Part shown: piece after piece, positions 45,618 to 55,580 of the stretch
How positions within the stretch are numbered: the stretch's first letter is position 1
Layout: every line of letters begins with the position of its first letter
Assembly (NCBI GenBank): GCA_019247845.1
Contig: JAFBAL010000054.1
Location: forward strand, 62,001 to 126,000
Length of the DNA stretch: 64,000 bases
Source: Alphaproteobacteria bacterium
GTDB lineage: Bacteria; Pseudomonadota; Alphaproteobacteria; Micropepsales; Micropepsaceae
Reading direction: 5' to 3'
Position numbers and translations under genes: made by a program
Notes under the pieces: model-generated
The model's database searches: none
Seen by the model: only the letters and a program-made list of their open reading frames with translations
What the model was told of the DNA's origin: nothing

Positions 45618-47236
45618 CAGACGCTCTTCATCAAAGGCAGCACGACGATGAAACGCGCGCCCCCCCCGTCGCGGTTCTCGGCCCAGATGCGCCCGCCGGT
45701 GTTGAGCACGATCTGGCGGGCGATGGAGAGGCCGAGGCCCGAGTTCTTGCCGAAGCCGTGCTCCTGCGGCCGCTCGGTGTAGAAGCGTTCGAAGATGCTT
45801 TCGAGGTTCTCCTCCGGGATGCCGGGCCCGCGGTCCTCGACCGCGATCCGCGCGAAGCCCGTGCCCTCCGGCCGTGCCGTGATCGTGATCGGCATGCCGT
45901 CGGGGCTGAACGAGACCGCGTTGTCGATGAGGTTGCGGATCACCTGGCCCAGGCGCTCGTCGCGGCCCATGACCTTCGCGTCCCTGGGCAGATCGATCTT
46001 CAGCTCCATCGGCACGCGATGCGACAGGTCGGTGAAGTTGTAGACCTCGACGATGGTCTCGAGCAGATGCGTCAGGTCGATGGGCGCGTTGGACTCGCGG
46101 CTGAGCTCGGCATCGAGGCGCGAGGCGTCGGAGATGTCGGTGATCAGCCGGTCGATGCGCCGCACGTCGTTCTTGACGATGCCCATCAGCCGCTCGCGCG
46201 CGACGTCGTCCTTGGAGCGGGCGAGCATCTCGACCGCGCTCTTGAGCGAGGTCAGCGGGTTCTTGATCTCGTGCGCGACGTCGGCGGCGAAGCTCTCGAT
46301 GGCGTCGATGCGGTCGTAGAGCGCGCGCGTCATCGCCGAGAAGCTCTGCGCCAGGTCGCCGATCTCGTCGCCGCGCTCGGCCATGGTGGGGATGGTCTCG
46401 CGGCCCGAGCGGCCGCTGCGCACGCGGTCGGCGGCGGCGGCCAGCGTCAGGACCGGCCGCGCGATGAAGCGTGACAGGAACAGCGACGAGGCCAACATCA
46501 CGCCGATGGCGATGACGAAGACCTCGAGCAGCGTGGCACGCTCTTCCCGCAGCACGTCGTCGATGTCGCCGCCCTCGGTCGAGACCATCAAGACGCCGTA
46601 GATCGCCTTGAAGCGCTGCACGGGCGCCGCGACCGACAGCACCAGCTTGTTCTGCTGGTTCACGCGCTCGGCGCTCGCCACGTCGCCGGCCATCGCGGCG
46701 TTGACCTCTTTATAGACGCGTCCGTTGTCGCCGCCCTCGAAATAGGGATCGAGCTTGGAGAAGGGGCGCACGCCGGTGACGCTGTCATAGACCCGGTTCC
46801 AGAAGTCCTGGACCTGGCTCCAGGTGTCGATCGCGGGCAGGTCCTGGGTCTGCACCAGATTGCGCGCGAGCAGGTCGCGCGTGTCGATGGCGAGGGTACC
46901 GTTGGTCATGAAGAGCCGGCCGCGCAGCTTGGTCGGCGCGATGAGCTGGCGCAGCAAAGGCTCGGCCTGGCGCAGGTTCAGCGTGTGGGTGTCGGGGTCG
47001 GTGGCGTATTCGGCGAGGGTGGAGGCGACGATGCGCGCCTGGTTCTCGATGCCTTCCAGCCGCTCGTCGACGAGGCCGACGCGCGAACGCTCCACGGCGA
47101 CGACGCCGCCGATCAGGCCGAGCAGCACCACCACGTTCACGACGACGATGCGCCGGGTCAGCGCCGAGTAGCGCGCGCGCCGCTTCGGCTGTGCCGGCAT
47201 CACGGGGGTGAGGGCGCCTCGCTCGTCCGCAGCCAC
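45617..47236 (-). CDS. chvG: Two-component sensor histidine kinase ChvG
   Basis: The product is 539 aa. Two membrane helices (about 30-48 and 238-256) flank a periplasmic domain of about 190 residues; then HAMP (FIARPVLTLAAAADRVRSG). DHp reads FAADVAHEIKNPLTSL with His322. N box VIRNLIDNAVSFSPDG, G1 VEDRGPGIPEE, G2 GLGLSIARQI. ChvG senses acid or envelope stress together with ExoR in rhizobia; exoR is not in the window. It lies six nt after chvI and translationally abuts hprK, the classic order. Confidence 0.92.
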   Translation of the reverse strand: MAADERGALTPVMPAQPKRRARYSALTRRIVVVNVVVLLGLIGGVVAVERSRVGLVDERLEGIENQARIVASTLAEYATDPDTHTLNLRQAEPLLRQLIAPTKLRGRLFMTNGTLAIDTRDLLARNLVQTQDLPAIDTWSQVQDFWNRVYDSVTGVRPFSKLDPYFEGGDNGRVYKEVNAAMAGDVASAERVNQQNKLVLSVAAPVQRFKAIYGVLMVSTEGGDIDDVLREERATLLEVFVIAIGVMLASSLFLSRFIARPVLTLAAAADRVRSGRSGRETIPTMAERGDEIGDLAQSFSAMTRALYDRIDAIESFAADVAHEIKNPLTSLKSAVEMLARSKDDVARERLMGIVKNDVRRIDRLITDISDASRLDAELSRESNAPIDLTHLLETIVEVYNFTDLSHRVPMELKIDLPRDAKVMGRDERLGQVIRNLIDNAVSFSPDGMPITITARPEGTGFARIAVEDRGPGIPEENLESIFERFYTERPQEHGFGKNSGLGLSIARQIVLNTGGRIWAENRDGGGARFIVVLPLMKSV

Positions 47237-47242
47237 GATCGC

Positions 47243-47950
47243 CTAGGACTCGCGATAGCGGTAGCCGACGCCGTAAAGCGTCTCGATGGCGTCGAAGTCG
47301 TCGTCGACCTGCTTGAACTTCTTGCGCAGCCGCTTGATGTGGCTGTCGATGGTGCGGTCGTCGACATAGACCTGGTCGTCATAGGCCGCGTCCATCAGGC
47401 TGTCGCGGCTCTTCACGAAGCCGGGACGCTGGGCGAGGCTCTGCAGGATCAGGAACTCGGTGACGGTCAGCCGCACCGGCTTGCCGTCCCAGGTGCATTC
47501 GTGGCGCTGCGGGTCGAGCGCGAGCTTGCCGCGCACCAAGGCTTCCTTCTTGCCTTCGATGCCGGCCGCGGCGGCCTGGCCCTTGTGCTGATCCGAACGG
47601 CGCAGCACCGCCTTGACGCGCTCGAGCAGCAGGCGCTGGGAGAAGGGCTTGCGGATGTAGTCGTCGGCGCCCGCGTTCAGGCCCATCAATTCGTCGATCT
47701 CCTCGTCCTTCGAGGTCAGCAGGATCACCGGCAGATCGCCGTTCTGGCGCAGCCGTCGCAGCAGCTCGAGCCCGTCCATGCGCGGCATCTTGATGTCGAG
47801 GATGACGAGGTCGGGCGGCGCGGCGGTCAGCCCCGTCAGCGCCGAGGCGCCGTCGGAGAAGGTGCGCACGTGATAGCCTTCCTGCTCCAGCAGCATGCTG
47901 ACGGAGGTCAGGATGTTCTTATCGTCGTCGACCAGTGCGATATTGGCCAT
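47243..47950 (-). CDS. chvI: Two-component response regulator ChvI
   Basis: The product is 235 aa. Receiver domain [23 protein letters not shown] with phospho-acceptor Asp52 ([13 protein letters not shown]) and Lys in [10 protein letters not shown]. The OmpR/PhoB-type winged-helix domain ends in [44 protein letters not shown]. It is the first gene of the five-gene chvI-chvG-hprK-manX-ptsH unit. Confidence 0.94.
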   Translation of the reverse strand: MANIALVDDDKNILTSVSMLLEQEGYHVRTFSDGASALTGLTAAPPDLVILDIKMPRMDGLELLRRLRQNGDLPVILLTSKDEEIDELMGLNAGADDYIRKPFSQRLLLERVKAVLRRSDQHKGQAAAAGIEGKKEALVRGKLALDPQRHECTWDGKPVRLTVTEFLILQSLAQRPGFVKSRDSLMDAAYDDQVYVDDRTIDSHIKRLRKKFKQVDDDFDAIETLYGVGYRYRES

Positions 47951-47980
47951 GCTCTCCCAGCCCGCTGTGCAACGCGCCCC

Positions 47981-48007
47981 AATATAAGGCCCTTAGTTCC
48001 AAATCAA
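47981..48007 (-). promoter_or_regulatory. Candidate chvI promoter
   Basis: On the minus strand TTGATT (48007-48002) and TATATT (47986-47981), spacing 15, about 31 nt upstream of the chvI ATG. AT-rich against a GC-rich surround; spacing is short. Confidence 0.3.
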
Positions 48008-48068
48008 AATGCGCCTGAATGATGGCCCGGGCGGGGCGGCGCGGTGGTCGGGATGCGGCTTATCGAAT

Positions 48069-48137
48069 GCCGGCGCATGGACGCCGGCGGCGGCCGGCGC
48101 GATGACCGCCGCTGCCGGCGCGCATACGCCCGCGGCG
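48069..48137. repeat. Three imperfect 21-24 nt tandem repeats
   Basis: Units 48069-48092, 48093-48113 and 48114-48137 all begin GCCGGCGC and share an ACSGCC core. Read on plus they would encode AGA-x-T-(P)-AA three times, within a short open frame (48009-48353) that I do not believe is a gene. Confidence 0.45.
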
Positions 48138-48157
48138 GCGGTCGACGCAGCGACGCG

Positions 48158-49675
48158 TCACGGCCGGTTGGCGATCAGAAAGGGCAGCCCGCCGTGGGTC
48201 AGGCCGTTCTCGGCCCATACCGTCGGATCGAATCCGGCAGGCAGGCCGGACTTCAACTGGCTGTGCGACAGCGCCATCAGGCCCGGATCGTTCGCGACGT
48301 CGCCAGCGCCCTTGCTCGGATCGGTGATGCCGCTGGTCTTCGTGTCCCAATAGACCTGCTTGTTGCTCCCGGCAGGGCAGAGGTCGCTTCCGAGCACGCC
48401 GCCGACCTTGCTTCCCGCGCCGCCCTTGGGAATTCCCAGCGCGTAGGATGCCGTGATCGTGCTGGCGATGCCGAAATTGGGCTGATCCCTTCCGACCAGG
48501 GGGCCGACGATGGAGCCGTCCACGCCGGTGACGTTGCCGCTCGCATAGGAGTCGTAGATCTTGTCGCTGTTGGTGGCGACGAGACCGCCCACCGTCACGT
48601 GGTTCGGGCCGCGGCTGGTTACGTTGCCCATCGCAAAGCACTGTATGATCGGTCCCTGGTTCCACCCCACAAGACCGCCCGCATTCGCCGACGTGCCGCC
48701 CTGCACCTTGCCGCGCGCGCTGCAGCGCAGGAGGGATGCATGGCTCTCGCCGACGAGGCCGCCCGCATATCCGCCCTGCTGGTTCCTGATCTTCACCGAG
48801 ACGTCGGCGTGCAGGTTTTCGGTATCGGCTCCGGCGTTGCCGATCATGCCGCCCGCGGTCATCGTGCCGCCGCCCGCGCCCAGGACCTTGCCGGTCACGG
48901 TCACGTTCCTGACGTTGCCGCCCGCCACGGTGCCGGCCAGGATCCCGACCCAATGGCTGTCGCCTTGCGACATCGCGGCCACCACGCTGGCGTTCGTGAT
49001 GTTCAGGTTGTGAACCGAGCCGAAATAGACCGTCCCGAACAGGCCAACGGCCGGGTTGGCGATGTCCCTGACGTGGAGATTCGAGATCGTGTTGCCGAAG
49101 CCTTCGAAGTGACGATCGAGCTCGTGCACCGGCGAATGGGGGTAGGTACCGTCGGGCTTGGCGTCGTAGTCGTTCGCGAGCGCCATGTTGTCTCCGGACT
49201 TGGCGATGATCGAGGCGACGCTGTTCACCAGCTGATAGGGATCGCCGTCGATGACGACATCGCTGCCGGTATCCCAGAACTGAACCTTGCCCGTGGTGAT
49301 GCTGAAGCGTCCGTCCTGTCCGCCGTCGTTGGTCACGATATGCAGGCCGGACTTTCCCTCTGCCCTGATCGAGCTCTGCACGACGATGGAGCGATAGGCC
49401 TTCAAGGTGAGGATGGAGGTGCTCGCCCACCGGACCGGCGTCGCGACGACGATGTCCTGCGCCTGGCTTTCGCCGATCACCGTGACGGGGCCGGCGCTCA
49501 GGAGCCGTTCGAGGTCGGCCACGTCGAGCTGGGCATTCGCCGTGGTCGACTGGCATATCCCTCCCGAGCAGGTCACCCCCTGCGTGGTGTCGGGCAGGAT
49601 GACCAGCGCGGCCTTTGCCGGCGCCAGCGCGGCGCCCAGGCCCGCGAGCGCGGCCAGCAGAACCATCTTCGACAT
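48158..49675 (-). CDS. Secreted GLUG-repeat protein
   Basis: The product is 505 aa. Signal peptide MSKMVLLAALAGLGAALAPAKA. The N-terminal part resembles the haemagglutination-activity type beta-helix (ILTLKAYRSIVVQSSIRAEGKSGLHIVTND). The middle contains GLUG motif repeats (TAGGMIGNAG, YAGGLVGESHAS, NAGGLVGWNQGP, TVGGLVATNSD, KVGGVLGSD), with IxxSYAxGNVxG turns. A surface-exposed, adhesin-like beta-helix is likely; no autotransporter or TpsB partner is in the window. Confidence 0.75.
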   Translation of the reverse strand: MSKMVLLAALAGLGAALAPAKAALVILPDTTQGVTCSGGICQSTTANAQLDVADLERLLSAGPVTVIGESQAQDIVVATPVRWASTSILTLKAYRSIVVQSSIRAEGKSGLHIVTNDGGQDGRFSITTGKVQFWDTGSDVVIDGDPYQLVNSVASIIAKSGDNMALANDYDAKPDGTYPHSPVHELDRHFEGFGNTISNLHVRDIANPAVGLFGTVYFGSVHNLNITNASVVAAMSQGDSHWVGILAGTVAGGNVRNVTVTGKVLGAGGGTMTAGGMIGNAGADTENLHADVSVKIRNQQGGYAGGLVGESHASLLRCSARGKVQGGTSANAGGLVGWNQGPIIQCFAMGNVTSRGPNHVTVGGLVATNSDKIYDSYASGNVTGVDGSIVGPLVGRDQPNFGIASTITASYALGIPKGGAGSKVGGVLGSDLCPAGSNKQVYWDTKTSGITDPSKGAGDVANDPGLMALSHSQLKSGLPAGFDPTVWAENGLTHGGLPFLIANRP

Positions 49676-49702
49676 TGTACGTCCCCCACGATGCCGGCGA
49701 TG

Positions 49703-50698
49703 TCAGTGTGGCGGCGGCGGCTCCGGATTGGCCAGTGCCTTTTGGTCGCGGCCTTCCTTGATAAGATCGTCGACGACGGCGACGAAATCCTGTCCGGTCA
49801 TATCCTTAACGATGGCGGCGCGGCGGCGCAGTTCCTTGGCATAGGCCTCGTCGAGATAGATTTCGGGCGAGGGGAACAGGCTGCTGTTGCCGCCGACATA
49901 GAGGATGCCGTCGGCCACCTCTGCGATGGCGAAGCCCGTGGCGGGCGCGGCCGGCGTCCAGCCTTCCTTGGTCATCGCGAACGGCGCGTCCTTGGGCGCC
50001 ATCAGGAAGCTCGGCGCCGGGCCCATGTGCAGCGTCGCGGCGGCTTGCGCCGCGGGCACGGTCACGACGACGAACAGGCTGCCCGGATGGCGGCGCTCGA
50101 TGATCTGCGCGGTGCGCAGGCCGTCGGCTTCGTCGGACGTCTTCTTCTCGGCGTGGAACTCGCCGGTGATCAGGAAGGCATGGCGGTGCTTGGCCAGCAC
50201 CTCGCGCTCCACCGTGTCGGCCATCGCCGTGTCGCGGTCGGCGAAAGGCTCGAGGTCTTTCGGGCCCGCGATCTTCGACCAGTCGAGCGGCGCATCCGCC
50301 AGCGCCAGGCGCAGCGGGTGCTTGCAGAGATGCGTCCGGTTGATCTCGCGCACCGCGTCGTAGACCGCGCGATAGACGGGCGTGTTCCAGGTCAGCGGCA
50401 CCGAGGTCTCGCGCCACATGCCGGCGATCTGGGCCTCGGTCAGCATGCCGCCGGATGCGTAGGCGTCGGCCAAGCCCTGCAGCCGCGAATTGCCGAACTC
50501 CACGACCACGTCGTCGACGCGGCAGACGAAGCGCGGATCGTGCAGCAGCTGCTGGATGAAGCCGTGGATCTGGAGGCTGCGGTGGTACTCGCCGAGCTGG
50601 ATGACGGAATGCGTGTCGAGCTGCCTGGCGATGTCGGCGACGGGGTCGGCCGCGGCCGGCGCCGCCAGCAGGAGCAGCGCCGTGAGGATCGCGCGCAT
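49703..50698 (-). CDS. ChaN/Tiki-superfamily-like secreted protein
   Basis: The product is 331 aa. Signal peptide MRAILTALLLLAAPAAA. The sequence DTHSVIQLGEYHRSLQIHGFIQQLLHDPRF...VDDVVVEFGNSRLQ and later FLITGEFHAEKKTSDE have paired GExH/EFx motifs, as in the ChaN (haem-binding) / EreA / TraB superfamily. I cannot assign a function. The C-terminus ends in a short Pro/His run. Start at 50698 is chosen because it begins the signal peptide; the open frame continues upstream without coding features. Confidence 0.5.
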   Translation of the reverse strand: MRAILTALLLLAAPAAADPVADIARQLDTHSVIQLGEYHRSLQIHGFIQQLLHDPRFVCRVDDVVVEFGNSRLQGLADAYASGGMLTEAQIAGMWRETSVPLTWNTPVYRAVYDAVREINRTHLCKHPLRLALADAPLDWSKIAGPKDLEPFADRDTAMADTVEREVLAKHRHAFLITGEFHAEKKTSDEADGLRTAQIIERRHPGSLFVVVTVPAAQAAATLHMGPAPSFLMAPKDAPFAMTKEGWTPAAPATGFAIAEVADGILYVGGNSSLFPSPEIYLDEAYAKELRRRAAIVKDMTGQDFVAVVDDLIKEGRDQKALANPEPPPPH

Positions 50699-50715
50699 CG
50701 TCAGCCGTGCTCCAT

Positions 50716-51542
50716 CTAGGGTGTTCGGATGAACAACAGGTCCGTGTCGTTGCAGCCGCCGGCAACCGTGCCGGCGGCATTGATGGCCTGCGCCCAGCTG
50801 TGGCGGCAGCCCGGCGTCTTGATGCTCCCGTTCGAAAATCGAATGAAGCCGGTGAAGTAGTACCGGTTCGGCGTCTCGTAATATCCAATAACGGTGCCTT
50901 CGGCGTTGATGGCGATGGGAAGCGTGTTCATGCCGCTCGCAGCATCGAATGTGGATATCGTGCCGTCGGCGGTCCGCACGAAACCGTGCGCCAGCGCATC
51001 GTCGTTGTCGTAATAGTAGCCCGCGATTTCGTTGCCGGCGTTGATGCCGCTCGGCGCGGTCTCCCAGGCGCCGGGGACGTCGAACATCGTGAAGCTGCCA
51101 CCGGGATCGCGCAGGAAGGCATGGTCGCCCCACAGGGTCTCGCCCGCGATCGCGCCGGCGGCGTTGATGGCGGTCGCGATCGCGCCGTCGACACCCGGCG
51201 GATCGAGCGTCGTGATCGTTCCGTCCGCTTTCCTGAGAAAGGCATGCAGCACGCGTCCGTCGGTGAGGAAGTTGCCGACGACGTCTGCGCCCGCGTTGAT
51301 GGCCATGGGATAGGTGGTGCTGGCGCCTTCGGGGTCGAACTTCGCAATCGTCCCGTCGGTCGATCTCACGAAGCCGTGGACGCGGCCGCCTTTCGTGCCG
51401 TAGCTGCCCAGCACGACGCCGCTGTCGTTGAGCCCGACGACTTCAAAGTGCCGCTCCCCGGGGACGGTGAACGTCGTATAGGTCGGATCGGCGAACGCGG
51501 GCGCCGTCAGCACGAGCAGTGCCGCGAGCGCAGCCGCCGCAT
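50716..51542 (-). pseudogene. HAF-repeat secreted protein gene with an apparent frameshift in the signal peptide
   Basis: The uninterrupted frame (GTG 51513 to 50716, 265 aa) starts mid-signal peptide (LTAPAFADPTYTTF). The body has about five HAF-type repeats (AINAxGxVxG...HGFxRxxDGTIxxFDxxGA). A proper ATG at 51542 overlaps the greA stop as TGATG and reads Met-Arg-Arg-Leu, but then runs out of frame and stops after 11 codons. Inserting one base near 51531-51533 would give MRRLALAALLVLTAPAFA, an ideal signal peptide. So this is either a real one-base loss or a sequencing error. If real, export is lost. Confidence 0.6.
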
Positions 51543-52015
51543 CACACGAACTCGACCTTCAGGATTTCGTAGGAGCGCGCGCCGCCGGGGGCCGCGACCT
51601 CGACCGTGTCGCCTTTGGCCTTGCCGATGAGCGCGCGCGCGATCGGCGAGGAGATCGAGATGCGGCCGCTCTTGGCGTCGGATTCGTGGTCGCCGACGAT
51701 CTGGTACTTGCGCTTCTGGTCGGTGTCCTCGTCGACCAAGGTGACGGTGGCGCCGAACTTCACGGTGGCGCCCGACAGGCGCGAGACGTCGATCACCTCG
51801 GCGCGGCCGATCAGGTCCTCGAGCTCGATCACCCGGCCCTCGATGAAGGCCTGGCGCTCTTTGGCCGCGTGATATTCCGCGTTCTCGGACAAATCGCCGT
51901 GCGCGCGCGCTTCCGCGATCATCTTGATGATCGCCGGGCGCTCGACCGCTTTCAGCTCGTTGACCTCTTCTTCCAGGGCCTTGTAGCCCGAGGCCGTCAT
52001 TGGGATGCGTTCCAT
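51542..52015 (-). CDS. greA: Transcription elongation factor GreA
   Basis: The product is 157 aa. Rescues backtracked RNA polymerase by stimulating transcript cleavage. The N-terminal coiled coil has the acidic tip [27 protein letters not shown]. The C-terminal domain has [32 protein letters not shown]. It lies 109 nt after carB on the same strand, the carB-greA order usual in alphaproteobacteria. Confidence 0.96.
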   Translation of the reverse strand: MERIPMTASGYKALEEEVNELKAVERPAIIKMIAEARAHGDLSENAEYHAAKERQAFIEGRVIELEDLIGRAEVIDVSRLSGATVKFGATVTLVDEDTDQKRKYQIVGDHESDAKSGRISISSPIARALIGKAKGDTVEVAAPGGARSYEILKVEFV

Positions 52016-52124
52016 GGCAGTCTCAATTCCTCAAGAAACAAAAACGTTCCATCCGGCCGGGACTTGCCCTTGGCCGGTTCGGACGCTTGGGTGCTTGACC
52101 TAACCCCTTGATTTAAAAGCCGAT

Positions 52125-55100
52125 CTATTCGGCCGGACGGCGGGGAGGGGCAGTATTATAAGATTGCAGGGGAGCAACTTCAAGCGAGCCCGCCCGGAGC
52201 GCGGCGATGGCCTGGGTTGCGGCCACCGCGCTGGCCATCGTGGTGTAGTAGGGCACCTTCATGGTCACCGAGGTGCGCCGGATCGAGGCGGAGTCGCCCA
52301 GCGCCTGCGCGCCCTTGGTCGTGTTGAAGACCAGCTGGATGTCGCCGTTCTTGAGCGCGTCGACGACGTGCGGCCGGCCCTCCAGCACCTTGTTGATCCG
52401 CGCCACCGGCAGGCCCGCTTCCTCCAGCGCCTTCGCGGTGCCGCGCGTGGCGATGAGCTTGAAGCCCATGTCGACGAGGGCGTGCGCAGACTCGATCACG
52501 TCGGCCTTGTCCTCGTCCTTGAGCGAGATGAACACGGTTCCTTCGGTCGGCAGGCGCAGGCCCGCACCGACCTGGCTCTTGGCGAAGGCGCGGCCGAAGC
52601 TCGCGTCCAATCCCATCACCTCGCCGGTCGAACGCATCTCGGGCCCGAGCACCGCGTCGACGCCGGGGAAGCGCGCGAAGGGCATCACCGCCTCCTTGAC
52701 CGAGATGTGCTTCGGGCGCGGCTTGGCGAGGTGGAAGCTCGCAAGCCGCTCGCCCGCCATCACCCGGGCCGCGACCGCGGCGACGGGGATGCCGATCGCC
52801 TTGGCGACGAAGGGCACGGTGCGGCTGGCGCGCGGATTGACCTCGAGCACAAAGATATCGTCGCCCTGGACGGCGTATTGCACGTTCATCAGGCCACGGA
52901 CTTTCAGCGCCCGGGCCAGCGCGACGGTCTGGCGCTCGATCTCGTCGATGATCGCCTGCTTGAGGGAATGCGGCGGCAGCGAGCAGGCGCTGTCGCCCGA
53001 ATGCACGCCGGCCTCCTCGATATGCTCCATGATGCCGGCGATGAAGACGTCGCCGGCATGATCGCAGATCGCATCGACGTCGATCTCGATGGCGCGGTGC
53101 AGGAAGGCGTCGATCAGGACCGGGTTGTCGCCCGAGATCTTGAACAGCTCGCCGGAAGCGACCTGCGCCTTGAGCTGGGTCTCGTCGGTGACGACGACCA
53201 TGCCGCGCCCGCCGAGCACATAGGACGGACGCAGGATGACGGGGAAGCCGATCTGCTCGGCCGCCGCGACGGTGTCCTGCGCCGTCAGCGCGGTCGCATT
53301 GCGCGGCTGCTTCAGGCCGAGCTCGTTGAGCAGGACCTGGAAGCGCTTGCGGTCTTCCGCCAGGTCGATGGCGTCGGCGCTGGTGCCCAAGATCGGCACG
53401 CCGGCCTCGACCAGGGTGTTGGCGAGCTTGAGCGGCGTCTGGCCGCCGAACTGCACGATCACACCGGCGAGCGTGCCCTCCGATTGCCCGATGCGTACGA
53501 TCTCCAGCACGTCCTCGGCGGTGAGCGGTTCGAAATACAGCCGGTCCGAGGTGTCGTAGTCGGTCGAGACGGTCTCCGGGTTGCAGTTGACCATGACGGT
53601 CTCGAAGCCCTGTTCGGACAGCGAGAACGCCGCGTGGCAGCAGCAATAGTCGAACTCGATGCCTTGGCCGATGCGGTTCGGCCCGCCGCCCAGGATGATG
53701 ATCTTCTTCTTGTCCGACGGCCGCGCCTCGCACTCCATCTCATAAGTCGCGTACATGTACGGCGTCAGCGCCGCGAATTCGGCGGCGCAGGTGTCGATGC
53801 GCTTGAAAACGGGATGCACGTCGAGCGCGGCGCGGTGCGCGCGCACTTCGGCTTCCTTTTTGCCGGCGAGGATCGCCAGCCGCGCATCCGAGAAACCCAT
53901 GGCTTTGAGGCGATGCATCTCCGCCGCGTCCTCGGGCAGGCCGTTCTTCCTTATCTCCGCTTCGGTCGCGACGATGGCCTCGATTTCCCCCAGGAACCAC
54001 GGATCGTATTTGGTGATCTGCGCGATCTCCGGCGTCGGGAAGCCCAGCCGCATCGCCTGCGCCGCGATGCGCAGGCGGTCGGGGGTGGGCCGCGCCAGCG
54101 CCATGCGGATCGCGGTCTCGTCGGAGGAGAGCGCGATCTCGTCCAGCCCGGTCAAGCCGGTCTCCATCGAGCGCAGCGCCTTCTGCAGCGATTCCGCGAA
54201 GGTGCGGCCGATGGCCATGGCCTCGCCGACCGACTTCATCGAGGTCGTCAGCAGCGGCTCGGCGCCGGGGAACTTCTCGAAGGCGAAGCGCGGGATCTTG
54301 GTGACGACGTAGTCGATGGTGGGCTCGAACGAGGCCGGCGTCGCCTTGGTGATGTCGTTGTCGAGCTCGTCCAGCGTATAGCCGATGGCGAGCTTGGCCG
54401 CGATCTTGGCGATCGGGAAGCCGGTGGCCTTCGAAGCGAGCGCGGAGGAGCGCGACACGCGCGGGTTCATCTCGATGACGACCATGCGCCCGTCTTGCGG
54501 ATTGACCGCGAACTGCACGTTCGAGCCGCCGGTCTCCACGCCGATCTCGCGCAGCACCGCGATCGAGGCGGTGCGCATGCGCTGGTATTCCTTGTCGGTC
54601 AAGGTGAGCGCGGGCGCGACCGTGATCGAGTCGCCGGTATGGATGCCCATCGGGTCGATGTTCTCGATGGAGCAGACGATGATGGCGTTGTCGGCGCGGT
54701 CGCGCACGACCTCCATCTCGAACTCCTTCCAGCCGAGAACCGACTCCTCGATCAGCACCTCGTTGGTCGGCGAGGCCTCGAGGCCGGCTTGCACGATGGC
54801 GAAGAATTCCTCGCGGTTGTAGGCGATGCCGCCGCCGGTGCCGCCGAGCGTGAACGACGGGCGGATCACCGCGGGCAGGCCCACCAGCTTCAGCGCGTCC
54901 TTGGCGCCGGCCTGGCTGTCGGGTGCCAGCGCCATCACCGGATTGTTCTGCGCGTCATAGAGGAAGTTGCCGTCGGCGTCCTTCTTGTGGCGCAGCTCGC
55001 CCTTGAGCGTGACGCCTTTGGGCACGTCGAGGCCGATGCTCATCATCGCGCGGCGGAACAGCTCGCGGTCCTCGGCCTTGTCGATGGCCTCGGCGCTCGC

Positions 55101-55472
55101 GCCGATCAGCTCGACGTCGTATTTCTCCAAGGTGCCGCGCTTGCGCAGCGACAGCGCGGTATTGAGCGCGGTCTGGCCGCCCATGGTGGGAAGCAGCGCG
55201 AAGACGCGGCCCTTGGGCACGTTGGGCCGCTCGCGGGCGATGATCTTCTCGACGAAGTCGGGCGTGATCGGCTCGATATAGGTCGCGTCCGCCATGTCGG
55301 GATCGGTCATGATGGTGGCGGGGTTCGAGTTGACCAGCACCACGCGATAGCCTTCCTCGCGCAGCGCCTTGCAGGCCTGGGCGCCGGAATAGTCGAACTC
55401 GCAAGCCTGACCGATGACGATGGGCCCCGCGCCGATGATCAGGACGGTGTGGATGTCGGTACGCTTGGGCAT
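52125..55472 (-). CDS. carB: Carbamoyl-phosphate synthase large subunit
   Basis: The product is 1115 aa. Makes carbamoyl phosphate for arginine and pyrimidines. Two homologous ATP-grasp halves are visible: the N-terminal half starts [28 protein letters not shown]; the second half starts [26 protein letters not shown]. Each has the ATP-grasp segment [17 protein letters not shown] or [18 protein letters not shown]-terminal MGS-like allosteric domain ([39 protein letters not shown]) ends in a short Pro/Arg tail. carA is not in the window. Confidence 0.97.
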   Translation of the reverse strand: MPKRTDIHTVLIIGAGPIVIGQACEFDYSGAQACKALREEGYRVVLVNSNPATIMTDPDMADATYIEPITPDFVEKIIARERPNVPKGRVFALLPTMGGQTALNTALSLRKRGTLEKYDVELIGASAEAIDKAEDRELFRRAMMSIGLDVPKGVTLKGELRHKKDADGNFLYDAQNNPVMALAPDSQAGAKDALKLVGLPAVIRPSFTLGGTGGGIAYNREEFFAIVQAGLEASPTNEVLIEESVLGWKEFEMEVVRDRADNAIIVCSIENIDPMGIHTGDSITVAPALTLTDKEYQRMRTASIAVLREIGVETGGSNVQFAVNPQDGRMVVIEMNPRVSRSSALASKATGFPIAKIAAKLAIGYTLDELDNDITKATPASFEPTIDYVVTKIPRFAFEKFPGAEPLLTTSMKSVGEAMAIGRTFAESLQKALRSMETGLTGLDEIALSSDETAIRMALARPTPDRLRIAAQAMRLGFPTPEIAQITKYDPWFLGEIEAIVATEAEIRKNGLPEDAAEMHRLKAMGFSDARLAILAGKKEAEVRAHRAALDVHPVFKRIDTCAAEFAALTPYMYATYEMECEARPSDKKKIIILGGGPNRIGQGIEFDYCCCHAAFSLSEQGFETVMVNCNPETVSTDYDTSDRLYFEPLTAEDVLEIVRIGQSEGTLAGVIVQFGGQTPLKLANTLVEAGVPILGTSADAIDLAEDRKRFQVLLNELGLKQPRNATALTAQDTVAAAEQIGFPVILRPSYVLGGRGMVVVTDETQLKAQVASGELFKISGDNPVLIDAFLHRAIEIDVDAICDHAGDVFIAGIMEHIEEAGVHSGDSACSLPPHSLKQAIIDEIERQTVALARALKVRGLMNVQYAVQGDDIFVLEVNPRASRTVPFVAKAIGIPVAAVAARVMAGERLASFHLAKPRPKHISVKEAVMPFARFPGVDAVLGPEMRSTGEVMGLDASFGRAFAKSQVGAGLRLPTEGTVFISLKDEDKADVIESAHALVDMGFKLIATRGTAKALEEAGLPVARINKVLEGRPHVVDALKNGDIQLVFNTTKGAQALGDSASIRRTSVTMKVPYYTTMASAVAATQAIAALRAGSLEVAPLQSYNTAPPRRPAE

Positions 55473-55580
55473 GGCATCTCGCGCGCGCGGGCCGGCCCGC
55501 GCAAAACGCGCGGCATCCGGCCGAATTGCAGGTTAAGGGGATCGTTTAGCGGGGAGGGGGCGGGGCCGCAACCCCGATTC

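Noticed and set aside
48009-48353. Short plus-strand frame with AGAxTPAA repeats
   Set aside because: Its second half runs antisense through the GLUG-repeat gene, and it has no clear ribosome-binding site.
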